NCBI GenBank assembly: GCA_017654935.2
Contig: CM065690.1
Span: 33,355,304 to 33,419,303, forward strand
Length of the DNA stretch: 64,000 nt
Source: Phymorhynchus buccinoides
Lineage: Eukaryota; Mollusca; Gastropoda; Neogastropoda; Raphitomidae
Direction of reading: 5' to 3'
Shown here: positions 22,486-34,897 of the stretch, piece after piece
Layout: each line of letters begins with the position of its first letter
Position numbering within the stretch: position 1 is the first letter of the stretch
The notes under the pieces: generated by a model
Databases searched by the model: none
What the model saw: only the letters and a program-made list of their open reading frames with translations
What the model was told of the DNA's origin: nothing
Made by a program: the position numbers and the translations under genes

Positions 22486-25400
22486 ATAACATAATAGCAT
22501 ACCTCTTTACGATGCAGACACTACTTTGGTGAGAAGATCGGTAACATATGGCATACCTCTTTACGATGCAGACACTACTTTGGTGAGAAGATCTTTGGTA
22601 ACATATGGCATACCTCTTTACGATGCAGACACTACTTTGGTGAGAAGATTGGTAACATATGGCATACCTCTTTACGATGCAGACACTACTTTGGTAACAT
22701 ATGGCATACCTCTTTACGATGCAGACACTACTTTGGTGAGAAGATCGGTAACATATGGCATACCTCTTTACGATGCAGACACTACTTTGGTGAGAAGATC
22801 GGTAACATATGGCATACCTCTTTACGATGCAGACACTACTTTGGTGAGAAGATCGGTAACATATGGCATACCTCTTTACGATGCAGACACTACTTTGGTG
22901 AGAAGATCGGTAACATATGGCATACCTCTTTACGATGCAGACACTACTTTGGTGAGAAGATCGGTAACATATGGCATACCTCTTTACGATGCAGACACTA
23001 CTTTGGTGAGAAGATCGGTAACATATGGCATACCTCTTTACGATGCAGACACTACTTTGGTGAGAAGATCGGTAACATATGGCATACCTCTTTACGATGC
23101 AGACACTACTTTGGTGAGAAGATCGGTAACATATGGCATACCTCTTTACGATGCAGACACTACTTTGGTGAGAAGATCAGTAACATATGGCATACCTCTT
23201 TACGATGCAGACACTACTTTGGTGAGAAGATCAGTAACATATGGCATACCTCTTTACGATGCAGACACTACTTTGGTGAGAAGATCAGTAACATATGGCA
23301 TACCTCTTTACGATGCAGACACTACTTTGGTGAGAAGATCGGTAACATATGGCATACCTCTTTACGATGCAGACACTACTTTGGTGAGAAGATCAGTAAC
23401 ATATGGCATACCTCTTTACGATGCAGACACTACTTTGGTGAGAAGATCAGTAACATATGGCATACCTCTTTACGATGCAGACACTACTTTGGTGAGAAGA
23501 TCGGTAACATATGGCATACCTCTTTACGATGCAGACACTACTTTGGTGAGAAGATCAGTAACATATGGCATACCTCTTTACGATGCAGACACTACTTTGG
23601 TGAGAAGATCAGTAACATATGGCATACCTCTTTACGATGCAGACACTACTTTGGTGAGAAGATCAGTAACATATGGCATACCTCTTTACGATGCAGACAC
23701 TACTTTGGTGAGAAGATCAGTAACATATGGCATACCTCTTTACGATGCAGACACTACTTTGGTGAGAAGATCAGTAACATATGGCATACCTCTTTACGAT
23801 GCAGACACTACTTTGGTGAGAATATCAGTAACATATGGCATACCTCTTTACGATGCAGACACTACTTTGGTGAGAAGATCAGTAACATATGGCATACCTC
23901 TTTACGATGCAGACACTACTTTGGTGAGAAGATCAGTAACATATGGCATACCTCTTTACGATGCAGACACTACTTTGGTGAGAAGATCAGTAACATATGG
24001 CATACCTCTTTACGATGCAGACACTACTTTGGTGAGAAGATCGGTAACATATGGCATACCTCTTTACGATGCAGACACTACTTTGGTGAGAAGATCAGTA
24101 ACATATGGCATACCTCTTTACGATGCAGACACTACTTTGGTGAGAATATCAGTAACATATGGCATACCTCTTTACGATGCAGACACTACTTTGGTGAGAA
24201 GATCAGTAACATATGGCATACCTCTTTACGATGCAGACACTACTTTGGTGAGAAGATCAGTAACATATGGCATACCTCTTTACGATGCAGACACTACTTT
24301 GGTGAGAAGATCAGTAACATATGGCATACCTCTTTACGATGCAGACACTACTTTGGTGAGAAGATCAGTAACATATGGCATACCTCTTTACGATGCAGAC
24401 ACTACTTTGGTGAGAAGATCAGTAACATATGGCATACCTCTTTACGATGCAGACACTACTTTGGTGAGAAGATCAGTAACATATGGCATACCTCTTTACG
24501 ATGCAGACACTACTTTGGTGAGAAGATCAGTAACATATGGCATACCTCTTTACGATGCAGACACTACTTTGGTGAGAAGATCAGTAACATATGGCATACC
24601 TCTTTACGATGCAGACACTACTTTGGTGAGAAGATCAGTAACATATGGCATACCTCTTTACGATGCAGACACTACTTTGGTGAGAAGATCAGTAACATAT
24701 GGCATACCTCTTTACGATGCAGACACTACTTTGGTGAGAAGATCAGTAACATATGGCATACCTCTTTACGATGCAGACACTACTTTGGTGAGAAGATCAG
24801 TAACATATGGCATACCTCTTTACGATGCAGACACTACTTTGGTGAGAAGATCAGTAACATATGGCATACCTCTTTACGATGCAGACACTACTTTGGTGAG
24901 AAGATCAGTAACATATGGCATACCTCTTTACGATGCAGACACTACTTTGGTGAGAAGATCAGTAACATATGGCATACCTCTTTACGATGCAGACACTACT
25001 TTGGTGAGAAGATCAGTAACATATGGCATACCTCTTTACGATGCAGACACTACTTTGGTGAGAAGATCGGTAACATATGGCATACCTCTTTACGATGCAG
25101 ACACTACTTTGGTGAGAAGATCGGTAACATATGGCATACCTCTTTACGATGCAGACACTACTTTGGTGAGAAGATCAGTAACATATGGCATACCTCTTTA
25201 CGATGCAGACACTACTTTGGTGAGAAGATCAGTAACATATGGCATACCTCTTTACGATGCAGACACTACTTTGGTGAGAAGATCAGTAACATATGGCATA
25301 CCTCTTTACGATGCAGACACTACTTTGGTGAGAAGATCGGTAACATATGGCATACCTCTTTACGATGCAGACACTACTTTGGTGAGAAGATCAGTAACAT

Positions 25401-25609
25401 ATGGCATACCTCTTTACGATGCAGACACTACTTTGGTGAGAAGATCGGTAACATATGGCATACCTCTTTACGATGCAGACACTACTTTGGTGAGAAGATC
25501 GGTAACATATGGCATACCTCTTTACGATGCAGACACTACTTTGGTGAGAAGATCGGTAACATATGGCATACCTCTTTACGATGCAGACACTACTTTGGTG
25601 AGAAGATCG
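22486..25609 (+). repeat. 54-bp tandem array spanning the exon 7 splice acceptor, 58 copies
   Basis: The unit is intron bases GGTAACATATGGCATACC and TCTTTACGATGCAG, followed by the coding start ACACTACTTTGGTGAGAAGATC. The last copy is the true exon 7 border at 25586/25587. Counting from the first acceptor (22517) gives 57 upstream copies: one carries 3 extra bases and one lacks 12. Other differences are single bases (CGGTAAC or CAGTAAC; GAGAAG or GAGAAT). In the gene frame every unit reads [18 protein letters not shown] with no stop from 22498 to the exon. The 1041-codon + strand frame through the array is a second, shifted frame without a methionine start. Confidence 0.97.
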
Positions 25610-25721
25610 GCCTGTACTTTGCGTGGCTGGGCTTCTACACATCCATGCTGATTCCAGCCACAGTGGTGGGCCTGGCGGTCTTTATCTATGGCCTGGCCAT
25701 CATGTGGACCAATCCTGTCAG
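25587..25721 (+). CDS. ANO7: anoctamin local exon 7 (transmembrane helix 1)
   Basis: Encodes [20 protein letters not shown], then [20 protein letters not shown] and TNPV. The [16 protein letters not shown] motif at the start of helix 1 is among the most conserved in the family. The donor is AG/GTAAGG. The acceptor has only a short pyrimidine stretch (CCTCTTTACGATGCAG) and is the last of 58 tandem copies, so acceptor choice here is uncertain. Confidence 0.97.
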
Positions 25722-25954
25722 GTAAGGGGTTCGATTCTGGGTGCAGTACCTGGTTTTTGTCTTCTGGCTTTGTTTGATGTGTGAGTGTGTGTGTGTTTGG
25801 TATGGTGTGAGCTTTCCTCTGACTTATTTAGCTTAACTGGGTATTTCCTCTGAGCTCTTCAAGAACAGTTCAGTGTATTTTTATGTTCTGGGAATGAGGC
25901 TCTGTGTATTTTTGTGTGTATCTTGGACTGTTTATGATCAATTCTGGAGAAATT

Positions 25955-26075
25955 ATAGTTGTGATGATGATGATAATGATGATGGTAAAAATGATGATGA
26001 CGATAATGATGATGGTAATGATGATGACGATAATGATGATGATGATAAAAGTGATGATGATGATAATGATGTTAT
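25955..26075. repeat. (GAT)n / (GATGAC)n microsatellite
   Basis: Irregular GAT-rich repeats that end within about 10 bp of the exon 8 acceptor. The purine-rich tract replaces most of the usual polypyrimidine region. Confidence 0.9.
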
Positions 26076-26082
26076 TGTGCAG

Positions 26083-26237
26083 CAAGGAGCTGTGCGATTC
26101 CAACATCACGATGTGCCCGCTGTGTGACCTCCAGTGCCCCTACTGGCTGTTACATGAGGCATGCACACACATTGCCGTCAGCAGGATCTTCGACAATGGA
26201 GGCACTGTCTTCTTCGCCATCTTCATGTCACTCTGGG
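26083..26237 (+). CDS. ANO7: anoctamin local exon 8 (extracellular loop and start of helix 2)
   Basis: Encodes KELCDSNITMCPLCDLQCPY, WLLHEACTHIAVSRIFDN, then GGTVFFAIFMSLW. The cysteine-rich TM1-TM2 loop with MCPLCD is a family hallmark; the cysteines form disulfides in known anoctamin structures. IFDNGGTVFF is ANO7-like. The acceptor is TTATTGTGCAG and the donor G/GTAGGT. Confidence 0.97.
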
Positions 26238-26639
26238 GTAGGTCCGTGTGGCAGGCCTCTTGATTTTACATCATGGGTCTATAATCAGGAACGCTTTTGA
26301 AAACTTGCAGACAACTTCGGAACCTAGCTGGCTGGGCCAGGCTTTCTGTCTTCTTCTTCTACTGTCAACTTTGTTCTTCTCAGTAGTACCTCAGTGCGCA
26401 TTTCCGTAGATTCCCCTAAAGTAACAGCGACAGAATAGTCAAAAGTGACTGTGGTCTCTGTATGGAAAAGAAAGGAAACTCCACAACTAGTCAGTGTGTG
26501 ATAGAGCCGTGAAACACCACATCGAGATCCATAAATTCAAGGATGCACGGTAAGTTGGAAAAAGCAAAAGCAAAAAAAAAGCTGTAATCCGCTGAACATT
26601 TTTGTTTTATTACAGAGGAACAATTTTACAGATTTACGC

Positions 26640-26855
26640 ATTGGACTGTAGAGGAGAAGTAGTGTTTTTTTTATTTTGATCTTGTTTTTTTTGTGCTCCT
26701 TTTGTTGCCTGCTTTTTGCTATTTGCTGTTTGCTGTTTTCTTGTTTGTCTGTGTTGATAAAGGCGCATTTGCCGAAATATCCAGTAGTTTTGTTTTGTCT
26801 CTTGTGTATAAAATAACGTCACTTTACACTTATCGTGTAGTTGTTTGTTGTATAT
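26640..26855. mobile_element. dispersed repeat, inverted partner at 42142-42375
   Basis: Contains TGCTATTTGCTGTTTGCTGT, GGCGCATTTGCCGAAATATC and AATAACGTCACTTTACACTT. The same blocks occur as reverse complement at 42142-42375. The family was not recognised. Confidence 0.7.
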
Positions 26856-26939
26856 GGAAGAACAAGCTCTTGCTGATACTTTCCATGCAACATCAATCAA
26901 TCACTGATTGAGATTGACTACTTTTGTAATGTTGGAAAT

Positions 26940-27573
26940 ATGATGGCTTGTCAGATATCGCGAGAAGTTAATGTTTCAAAATGATATTTGTATTTCTGAA
27001 TAAAAAGGACTGCAATTGTTGACGGGTGATGCAGATGCAGGATTTAAAAACTATTGGCTATCAGAATGGCTAGACAATCCATTGGATGGCGAAATTTGTT
27101 CTCATTTTTTTGTTTTGTTTCCATGGGGCTTTCAGAAATAAATAAACCTTGAAATCTTCTTGAAATTTTTAGACCAACAGATAAGGCCTACAAACCATGC
27201 TGCGTAAAAAGTTTCATTTGGAAAGGATGTAGGGGTCTTAGTTTTGAAATCAGAAATGCCACAAACATCGTCTCATTAGCTAGCATCTGTGAGCTAGAAA
27301 GTAGTGAGTCAATGATTATATAAAAAGTGTCTCTATAAAAATTTGGATGTAATTAGGAATTAAAGAAAGAAAAACAACAACACACCTTTGATTCCCAATA
27401 TATCTGTTTATTACTAAACCTTTCTCCGGGGATTCCAGTTTATAATAAATTAAGTTTGTATGTGGTTATAGCCCCTCTGCATAAGTGCATACACCCACCA
27501 TGAATGTGCATGTGTTTGCTTTGTGATGATCTGTGATAAAGCTGGGAGGACATGGCCTATGCGTGGTGTGCAG
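26940..27573. other. intron sequence, nothing recognised
   Basis: AT-rich intronic DNA up to the exon 9 acceptor. No other feature seen. Confidence 0.5.
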
Positions 27574-27656
27574 GTACCCTGTTCCTAGAGTTCTGGAAGA
27601 GAAAGCAGGCCACCATACAGTACAAGTGGGACCTCACCAACTTTGTGTCCGAAGAG
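27574..27656 (+). CDS. ANO7: anoctamin local exon 9 (end of helix 2 and cytosolic linker)
   Basis: Encodes TLFLEFWKRKQATIQYKWDL, then TNFVSEE. The LEFWKR-x-QA-x-x-x-Y-x-WD motif at the cytosolic end of helix 2 is diagnostic for anoctamins. The acceptor is GTGGTGTGCAG (poor in pyrimidines) and the donor GAG/GTCTGT. Confidence 0.96.
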
Positions 27657-27810
27657 GTCTGTGTGTTGTGTGTTGTGTGTGTGTGACTCCTCACCTTTTT
27701 TTTCCCCATCTTGCACATCTTATTTTCATGTGCAGCATAGAAACTGCTGTAGATTATACCTGAATAAATATCTTTTTCTTTTATTGTTGTCATTGTTGTA
27801 AATTAAGATG

Positions 27811-30800
27811 ATGTGGTTTATATACAGGTCTGATATCGTTGTACAGTGCTTAACGACTTGTGGTTTATATACAGGTCTGATATCGTTGTACAGTGCTTAA
27901 CGACTTGTGGTTTATATACAGGTCTGATATCATTGTACAGTGCTTAACGACTTGTGGTTTATATACAGGTCTGATATCACAGTGCTTAACGACTTGTGGT
28001 TTATATACAGGTCTGATATCAGGTTGTACAGTGCTTAACGACTTGTGGTTTATATACAGGTCTGATATCGTTGTACAGTGCTTAACGACTTGTGGTTTAT
28101 ATACAGGTCTGATATCGTTGTACAGTGCTTAACGACTTGTGGTTTATATACAGGTCTGATATCGTTGTACAGTGCTTAACGACTTGTGGTTTATATACAG
28201 GTCTGATATCGTTGTACAGTGCTTAACGACTTGTGGTTTATATACAGGTCTGATATCATTGTACAGTGCTTAACGACTTGTGGTTTATATACAGGTCTGA
28301 TATCGTACAGTGCTTAACGACTTGTGGTTTATATACAGGTCTGATATCATTGTACAGTGCTTAACGACTTGTGGTTTATATACAGGTCTGATATCTTGTG
28401 TGTTTATATACAGGTCTGATATCATTGTACAGTGCTTAACGACTTGTGGTTTATATACAGGTCTGATATCGTTGTACAGTGCTTAACGACTTGTGGTTTA
28501 TATACAGGTCTGATATCATTGTACAGTGCTTAACGACTTGTGGTTTATATACAGGTCTGATATCGTTGTACAGTGCTTAACGACTTGTGGTTTATATACA
28601 GGTCTGATATCGTTGTACAGTGCTTAACGACTTGTGGTTTATATACAGGTCTGATATCGTTGTACAGTGCTTAACGACTTGTGTTATATACAGGTCTGAT
28701 ATCATTGTACAGTGCTTAACGACTTGTGGTTTATATACAGGTCTGATATCGTTGTACAGTGCTTAACGACTTGTGGTTTATATACAGGTCTGATATCATT
28801 GTACAGTGCTTAACGACTTGTGGTTTATATACAGGTCTGATATCGTTGTACAGTGCTTAACGACTTGTGGTTTATATACAGGTCTGATATCATTGTACAG
28901 TGCTTAACGACTTGTGGTTTATATACAGGTCTGATATCATTGTACAGTGCTTAACGACTTGTGGTTTATATACAGGTCTGATATCGTTGTACAGTGCTTA
29001 ACGACTTGTGGTTTATATACAGGTCTGATATCGTTGTACAGTGCTTAACGACTTGTGGTTTATATACAGGTCTGATATCATTGTACAGTGCTTAACGACT
29101 TGTGGTTTATATACAGGTCTGATATCGTTGTACAGTGCTTAACGACTTGTGGTTTATATACAGGTCTGATATCTTTGTACAGTGCTTAACGACTTGTGGT
29201 TTATATACAGGTCTGATATCGTTGTACAGTGCTTAACGACTTGTGGTTTATATACAGGTCTGATATCATTGTACAGTGCTTAACGACTTGTGGTTTATAT
29301 ACAGGTCTGATATCACAGTTGTACAGTGCTTAACGACTTGTGGTTTATATACAGGTCTGATATCATTGTACAGTGCTTAACGACTTGTGGTTTATATACA
29401 GGTCTGATATCGTTGTACAGTGCTTAACGACTTGTGGTTTATATACAGGTCTGATATCATTGTACAGTGCTTAACGACTTGTGGTTTATATACAGGTCTG
29501 ATATCGTTGTACAGTGCTTAACGACTTGTGGTTTATATACAGGTCTGATATCATTGTACAGTGCTTAACGACTTGTGGTTTATATACAGGTCTGATATCA
29601 CAGTTGTACAGTGCTTAACGACTTGTGGTTTATATACAGGTCTGATATCGTTGTACAGTGCTTAACGACTTGTGGTTTATATACAGGTCTGATATCATTG
29701 TACAGTGCTTAACGACTTGTGGTTTATATACAGGTCTGATATCATTGTACAGTGCTTAACGACTTGTGGTTTATATACAGGTCTGATATCGTTGTACAGT
29801 GCTTAACGACTTGTGGTTTATATACAGGTCTGATATCGTTGTACAGTGCTTAACGACTTGTGGTTTATATACAGGTCTGATATCACAGTTGTACAGTGCT
29901 TAACGACTTGTGGTTTATATACAGGTCTGATATCATTGTTGTACAGTGCTTAACGACTTGTGGTTTATATACAGGTCTGATATCGTTGTACAGTGCTTAA
30001 CGACTTGTGGTTTATATACAGGTCTGATATCTTTGTACAGTGCTTAACGACTTGTGGTTTATATACAGGTCTGATATCATTGTACAGTGCTTAACGACTT
30101 GTGGTTTATATACAGGTCTGATATCATTGTACAGTGCTTAACGACTTGTGGTTTATATACAGGTCTGATATCATTGTACAGTGCTTAACGACTTGTGGTT
30201 TATATACAGGTCTGATATCATTGTACAGTGCTTAACGACTTGTGGTTTATATACAGGTCTGATATCATTGTACAGTGCTTAACGACTTGTGGTTTATATA
30301 CAGGTCTGATATCGTTGTACAGTGCTTAACGACTTGTGGTTTATATACAGGTCTGATATCGTTGTACAGTGCTTAACGACTTGTGGTTTATATACAGGTC
30401 TGATATCTTGTACAGTGCTTAACGACTTGTGGTTTATATACAGGTCTGATATCATTGTACAGTGCTTAACGACTTGTGGTTTATATACAGGTCTGATATC
30501 TACAGTGCTTAACGACTTGTGGTTTATATACAGGTCTGATATCATTGTACAGTGCTTAACGACTTGTGGTTTATATACAGGTCTGATATCGTTGTACAGT
30601 GCTTAACGACTTGTGGTTTATATACAGGTCTGATATCATTGTACAGTGCTTAACGACTTGTGGTTTATATACAGGTCTGATATCTTGTACAGTGCTTAAC
30701 GACTTGTGGTTTATATACAGGTCTGATATCATTGTACAGTGCTTAACGACTTGTGGTTTATATACAGGTCTGATATCGTTGTACAGTGCTTAACGACTTG

Positions 30801-32066
30801 TGGTTTATATACAGGTCTGATATCATTGTACAGTGCTTAACGACTTGTGGTTTATATACAGGTCTGATATCGTTGTACAGTGCTTAACGACTTGTGGTTT
30901 ATATACAGGTCTGATATCGTTGTACAGTGCTTAACGACTTGTGGTTTATATACAGGTCTGATATCATTGTACAGTGCTTAACGACTTGTGGTTTATATAC
31001 AGGTCTGATATCGTTGTACAGTGCTTAACGACTTGTGGTTTATATACAGGTCTGATATCATTGTACAGTGCTTAACGACTTGTGGTTTATATACAGGTCT
31101 GATATCATTGTACAGTGCTTAACGACTTGTGGTTTATATACAGGTCTGATATCATTGTACAGTGCTTAACGACTTGTGGTTTATATACAGGTCTGATATC
31201 GTTGTACAGTGCTTAACGACTTGTGGTTTATATACAGGTCTGATATCATTGTACAGTGCTTAACGACTTGTGGTTTATATACAGGTCTGATATCATTGTA
31301 CAGTGCTTAACGACTTGTGGTTTATATACAGGTCTGATATCATTGTACAGTGCTTAACGACTTGTGGTTTATATACAGGTCTGATATCGTTGTACAGTGC
31401 TTAACGACTTGTGGTTTATATACAGGTCTGATATCATTGTACAGTGCTTAACGACTTGTGGTTTATATACAGGTCTGATATCATTGTACAGTGCTTAACG
31501 ACTTGTGGTTTATATACAGGTCTGATATCATTGTACAGTGCTTAACGACTTGTGGTTTATATACAGGTCTGATATCATTGTACAGTGCTTAACGACTTGT
31601 GGTTTATATACAGGTCTGATATCTTTGTACAGTGCTTAACGACTTGTGGTTTATATACAGGTCTGATATCATTGTACAGTGCTTAACGACTTGTGGTTTA
31701 TATACAGGTCTGATATCATTGTACAGTGCTTAACGACTTGTGGTTTATATACAGGTCTGATATCATTGTACAGTGCTTAACGACTTGTGGTTTATATACA
31801 GGTCTGATATCATTGTACAGTGCTTAACGACTTGTGGTTTATATACAGGTCTGATATCACAGTTGTACAGTGCTTAACGACTTGTGGTTTATACAGGTCT
31901 GATATCGTTGTACAGTGCTTAACGACTTGTGGTTTATATACAGGTCTGATATCATTGTACAGTACAGGTCTGATATCGTTGTACAGTGCTTAACGACTTG
32001 TGGTTTATATACAGGTCTGATATCGTTGTACAGTGCTTAACGACTTGTGGTTTATATACAGGTCTG
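27811..32066. repeat. minisatellite, 47-bp unit, about 90 copies, within one intron
   Basis: The unit is GTCTGATATCGTTGTACAGT, GCTTAACGACTTGTGGTTTA, TATACAG. GTTG and ATTG variants alternate, and some units are a few bases shorter or longer. Every unit contains TATACAG/GTCTGA, which resembles both a splice acceptor and a donor. A short extra piece lies at 32149-32190, beyond a G-rich insert. The array fills most of the intron between exons 9 and 10. Confidence 0.97.
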
Positions 32067-32380
32067 GTGAGAAAATGCCTTTTGCGTGGAAAACGCTATT
32101 TGTAATGGTTTGGATTGTAGGGGAGTGTGAAAGGGGGGGGGGGGGGGACTTGTGGTTTATATACAGGTCTGATATCATTGTACAGTGCTTAGGTTGACGT
32201 AAGTGTATTTATCGTGATTTATTTCGGGTTGTTCCTTATGATAAGTGCGTGTTTTGTTGTTGTTGCTGATTTGTAGCTTCTTTATGAAGCGCTTAGAGCC
32301 CCGCAAGGAGAATAAGCGCTATATAAATTGTCATTATTAATATTATTATTATATGTGTGAAAACCTTAACGTGTGTGCAG
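32067..32380. other. poly-G run, satellite remnant and LINE-type tail
   Basis: A run of about 17 G at 32130 is followed by a leftover piece of the 47-bp satellite. 32278-32352 has AAGCGCTTAGAGCCCCGCAA, AAGCGCTATATAAATTG and (ATT)n, a CR1/L2-like 3' tail. Confidence 0.6.
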
Positions 32381-32452
32381 GAACCTCCGCGCCCAGAGTA
32401 CCTGTCCAAGCTGGAGGACTGGCACACCATGAAGATCAACCCAGTTACAGGG
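32381..32452 (+). CDS. ANO7: anoctamin local exon 10 (cytosolic linker TM2-TM3)
   Basis: 24 codons, phase 0 at both ends: EPPRPEYLSKLEDWHTMKIN, then PVTG. The E-x-PRPE/Q start and NP-I/V-TG end match the TM2-TM3 linker of ANO7. The acceptor is GTGTGTGCAG and the donor GGG/GTAGGT. Confidence 0.93.
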
Positions 32453-32715
32453 GTAGGTAGTATTTTAACATTATTGTTGTAAAGCTAATTTTGTCGACGT
32501 GCGAACTGCAAACCAAAATCTAGTTGTGTACTGTATAAGTGATGGTCTTATAGGCAGTCCTGGGTCAACCTTTTTGAGGATGAACCTTGGTCTGTCTCAA
32601 TGTGGCTGTTGCTCGTGCTTTGCTAGGCGACTTGGTGCCGAAAATAACTTTGATGAAGGGAGTTAATTACAGAGAGAGTTACCGTTCTTTTCTTTACCAA
32701 AATCTAGTTGATTTT

Positions 32716-33617
32716 AGTGGTTGAATCATACACTGTGGGCTGTATTTCAAAGTAGATCCAGTGTTGCAGCAGTCTTTATAATGGTTGAATCATACACTGG
32801 GCTGTATTTTCAAAGTAGATCCAATGTTGCAGCAGTCTTTATAGTGGTTGAATCATACACTGTTGGCTGTATTTTGAAAGTAGACCCAATGTTGCAGCAG
32901 TCTTTATAGTGGTTGAATCATACACTGTGGGCTGCATTTCAAAGTAGATCCAATATTGCAGCAGTCTTTATAGTGGTTGAATCATACACTGTGGGCTGCA
33001 TTTCAAAGTAGATCCAATGTTGCAGCAGTCTTTATAATGGTTGAATCATACACTGTTGAAAGTAGATCCAATGTTGCAGCAGTCTTTATAGTGGTTGAAT
33101 CATACACTGGCTTGATACACTGTGGGCTGTATTTTCAAAGTAGACCCAATGTTGCAGCAGTCTTTATAATGGTTGAATCATACACTGTGGGCTGTATTTT
33201 CAAAGTAGACCCAATGTTGCAGCAGTCTTTATAGTGGTTGAATCATACACTGTGGGCTGTATTTTCAAAGTAGACCCAATGTTGCAGCAGTCTTTGTAGT
33301 GGTTGAATCATACACTGTGGGCTGTATTTTCAAAGTTGACCCAATGTTGCAGCAGTCTTTATAATGGTTGAATCATACACTGTTGGCTGCATTTTCAAAG
33401 TAGACCCAATGTTGCAGCAGTCTTTATAATGGTTGAATCATACACTGTGGGCTGCATTTCAAAGTAGATCCAATGTTGCAGCAGTCTTCATAATGGTTGA
33501 ATCATACACTGTGGGCTGCATTTCAAAGTAGATCAAGTGTTGCAGCAGTCTTTATAATGGTTGAATCATACACCATTGGCTTCATTTTCAAAGTAGACCC
33601 AATGTTGCAGCAGTCTT
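32716..33617. repeat. minisatellite, about 65-bp unit, about 14 copies
   Basis: The unit has GTGGTTGAATCATACACTGT, GGGCTGTATTTTCAAAGTAG and ACCCAATGTTGCAGCAGTCT. Copies vary by a few substitutions and small deletions. It lies in the intron between exons 10 and 11. Confidence 0.95.
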
Positions 33618-33902
33618 TTTGACATGCTGGTCCTTTGCATTTCCCTCATGATCATTCTTCCAATTTAGAAACTGTGGGGAAACATTATTTCATCAGTTCT
33701 TTTTTATTTTAAAAAAAGGCTAGTTTTTGTGTTGTATGTGTGATGTGAGGTTTTTGTTTGTTTGTTTTTGTTGTTTTGTGGGTGTTTTTTCCCCTTTTTT
33801 TCATGTTTATAATTTAATTCAACCCAAATTAAAACTCTGCACTGTCAAGCATGATTAGGATGTACAGTTCTGCTGCTTACATATAAATATCTGGGAATAC
33901 AG

Positions 33903-34240
33903 TACAGTGGAACCTCCCTTATAAGACTTTCAAAAATCATCCCAAATGAAGTCTTATAAGGGAGGGGTCTTATAAGGGAGATAATTTCAATACTTATAAA
34001 GAAGAGCAATGTCTTAGAGAAATAGGTCTTCTGTGGGAGGGAGTCTGGATGGAAGTTCAGTTTAATGTCGCGTATCGGCTTTCGCCATGTACGACGGGCT
34101 GAACAAACCAACCAGGGTATAAACAAAAATTTATGTTCCTGAATCACTGTCTTAGCCAAAAGGCTGAGAAGCGATCAGGATAACAACATAAGGAGGGAGT
34201 CTTATAATGGGGGGTCTTTGTAAGGGAGGTTCGACTGTGT
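33903..34240. mobile_element. pogo/Tigger-like MITE, single copy, with an insert
   Basis: Starts TACAGTGGAACCTCCCTTAT and ends TAAGGGAGGTTCGACTGTGT. The middle (about 34050-34190) is unrelated DNA (GTTCAGTTTAATGTCGCG...), probably a later insertion. This is the same family as the 90-bp satellite. Confidence 0.7.
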
Positions 34241-34280
34241 ACCAAGAGCCAGGTGTCAAAGTTGTTGCTGCTGTTTTCAG

Positions 34281-34358
34281 CTGAAGGAGCCTCACCTGCC
34301 CTTCTGGCGCCGCCGCTTCCCTGTGTTCTTGTGCTCCTACTCCATCATGCTGATTCTG
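34281..34358 (+). CDS. ANO7: anoctamin local exon 11 (start of helix 3)
   Basis: 26 codons, phase 0 at both ends: LKEPHLPFWRRRFPVF, then LCSYSIMLIL. The basic stretch before the hydrophobic run is typical of the cytosolic side of helix 3. The acceptor is GCTGTTTTCAG and the donor CTG/GTGAGT. Confidence 0.93.
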
Positions 34359-34451
34359 GTGAGTAGCGCCCCCTGCCCTCTCCTCTCATATTATTAACTG
34401 GATGTACGTGTTTATCTTTGTGGGGAACAAAGTACTGTATATACACATATG

Positions 34452-34720
34452 CATGGGTGCAACTTTTCCTGGTATATGAGAATTTACTGTTTTTGATTTT
34501 TACCAGAAAAGGAAGTTGTTTTTTTTTAAAAATTGTCAGACAAGATCCTCGTGTGTCTACTGCGTTTTTCAAACACTTTAAGATAAGCATTTGTATAAAT
34601 TGTGGAAAAAGCAAACTGAAATACCTTCATAAATCATTTTTGCTTGAGCTGCAGGGGGATATTACCCCTAATGGACCTTGGCCTTTCAGTTTTTTTTCAT
34701 TTTGTGTAGTTGCACCCATG
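34452..34720. mobile_element. MITE with CATGGGTGCAACT inverted ends, copy 2
   Basis: Very similar to the copy at 5101, including GCAGGGGGATATTACCCC and the terminal TAGTTGCACCCATG. Confidence 0.75.
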
Positions 34721-34897
34721 TAATATGTGTGTAGTGTATACAGTTTAAGTCGATGAAGCTTAAAATGAAATGCTTTAAAACCATTTTCTGATTTTTGTTG
34801 TTGTTGCACAGCAGCATTCAGTTTAGTAAGAAGCACCTATATGTCTATTACAACTGTGCATTTGCCTGTTTTATGGTAAAATTGTTGCTATATTCAG

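Noticed and set aside
22526..25651. 1041-codon + strand frame of 18-residue repeats ([18 protein letters not shown]) as a novel repeat protein
   Set aside because: It starts at TTG, not ATG, and is a shifted frame of the exon 7 border array. It runs into the anoctamin exon in the wrong frame. The gene frame is the meaningful one.
25870..26127. Asp-rich or Ile-rich frames near exon 8
   Set aside because: They are translations of the GAT microsatellite that overlaps the end of the intron and the exon border.
27811..32066. CRISPR array
   Set aside because: Direct repeats of 47 bp with no unique spacers, in an intron of an animal gene. It is a minisatellite.
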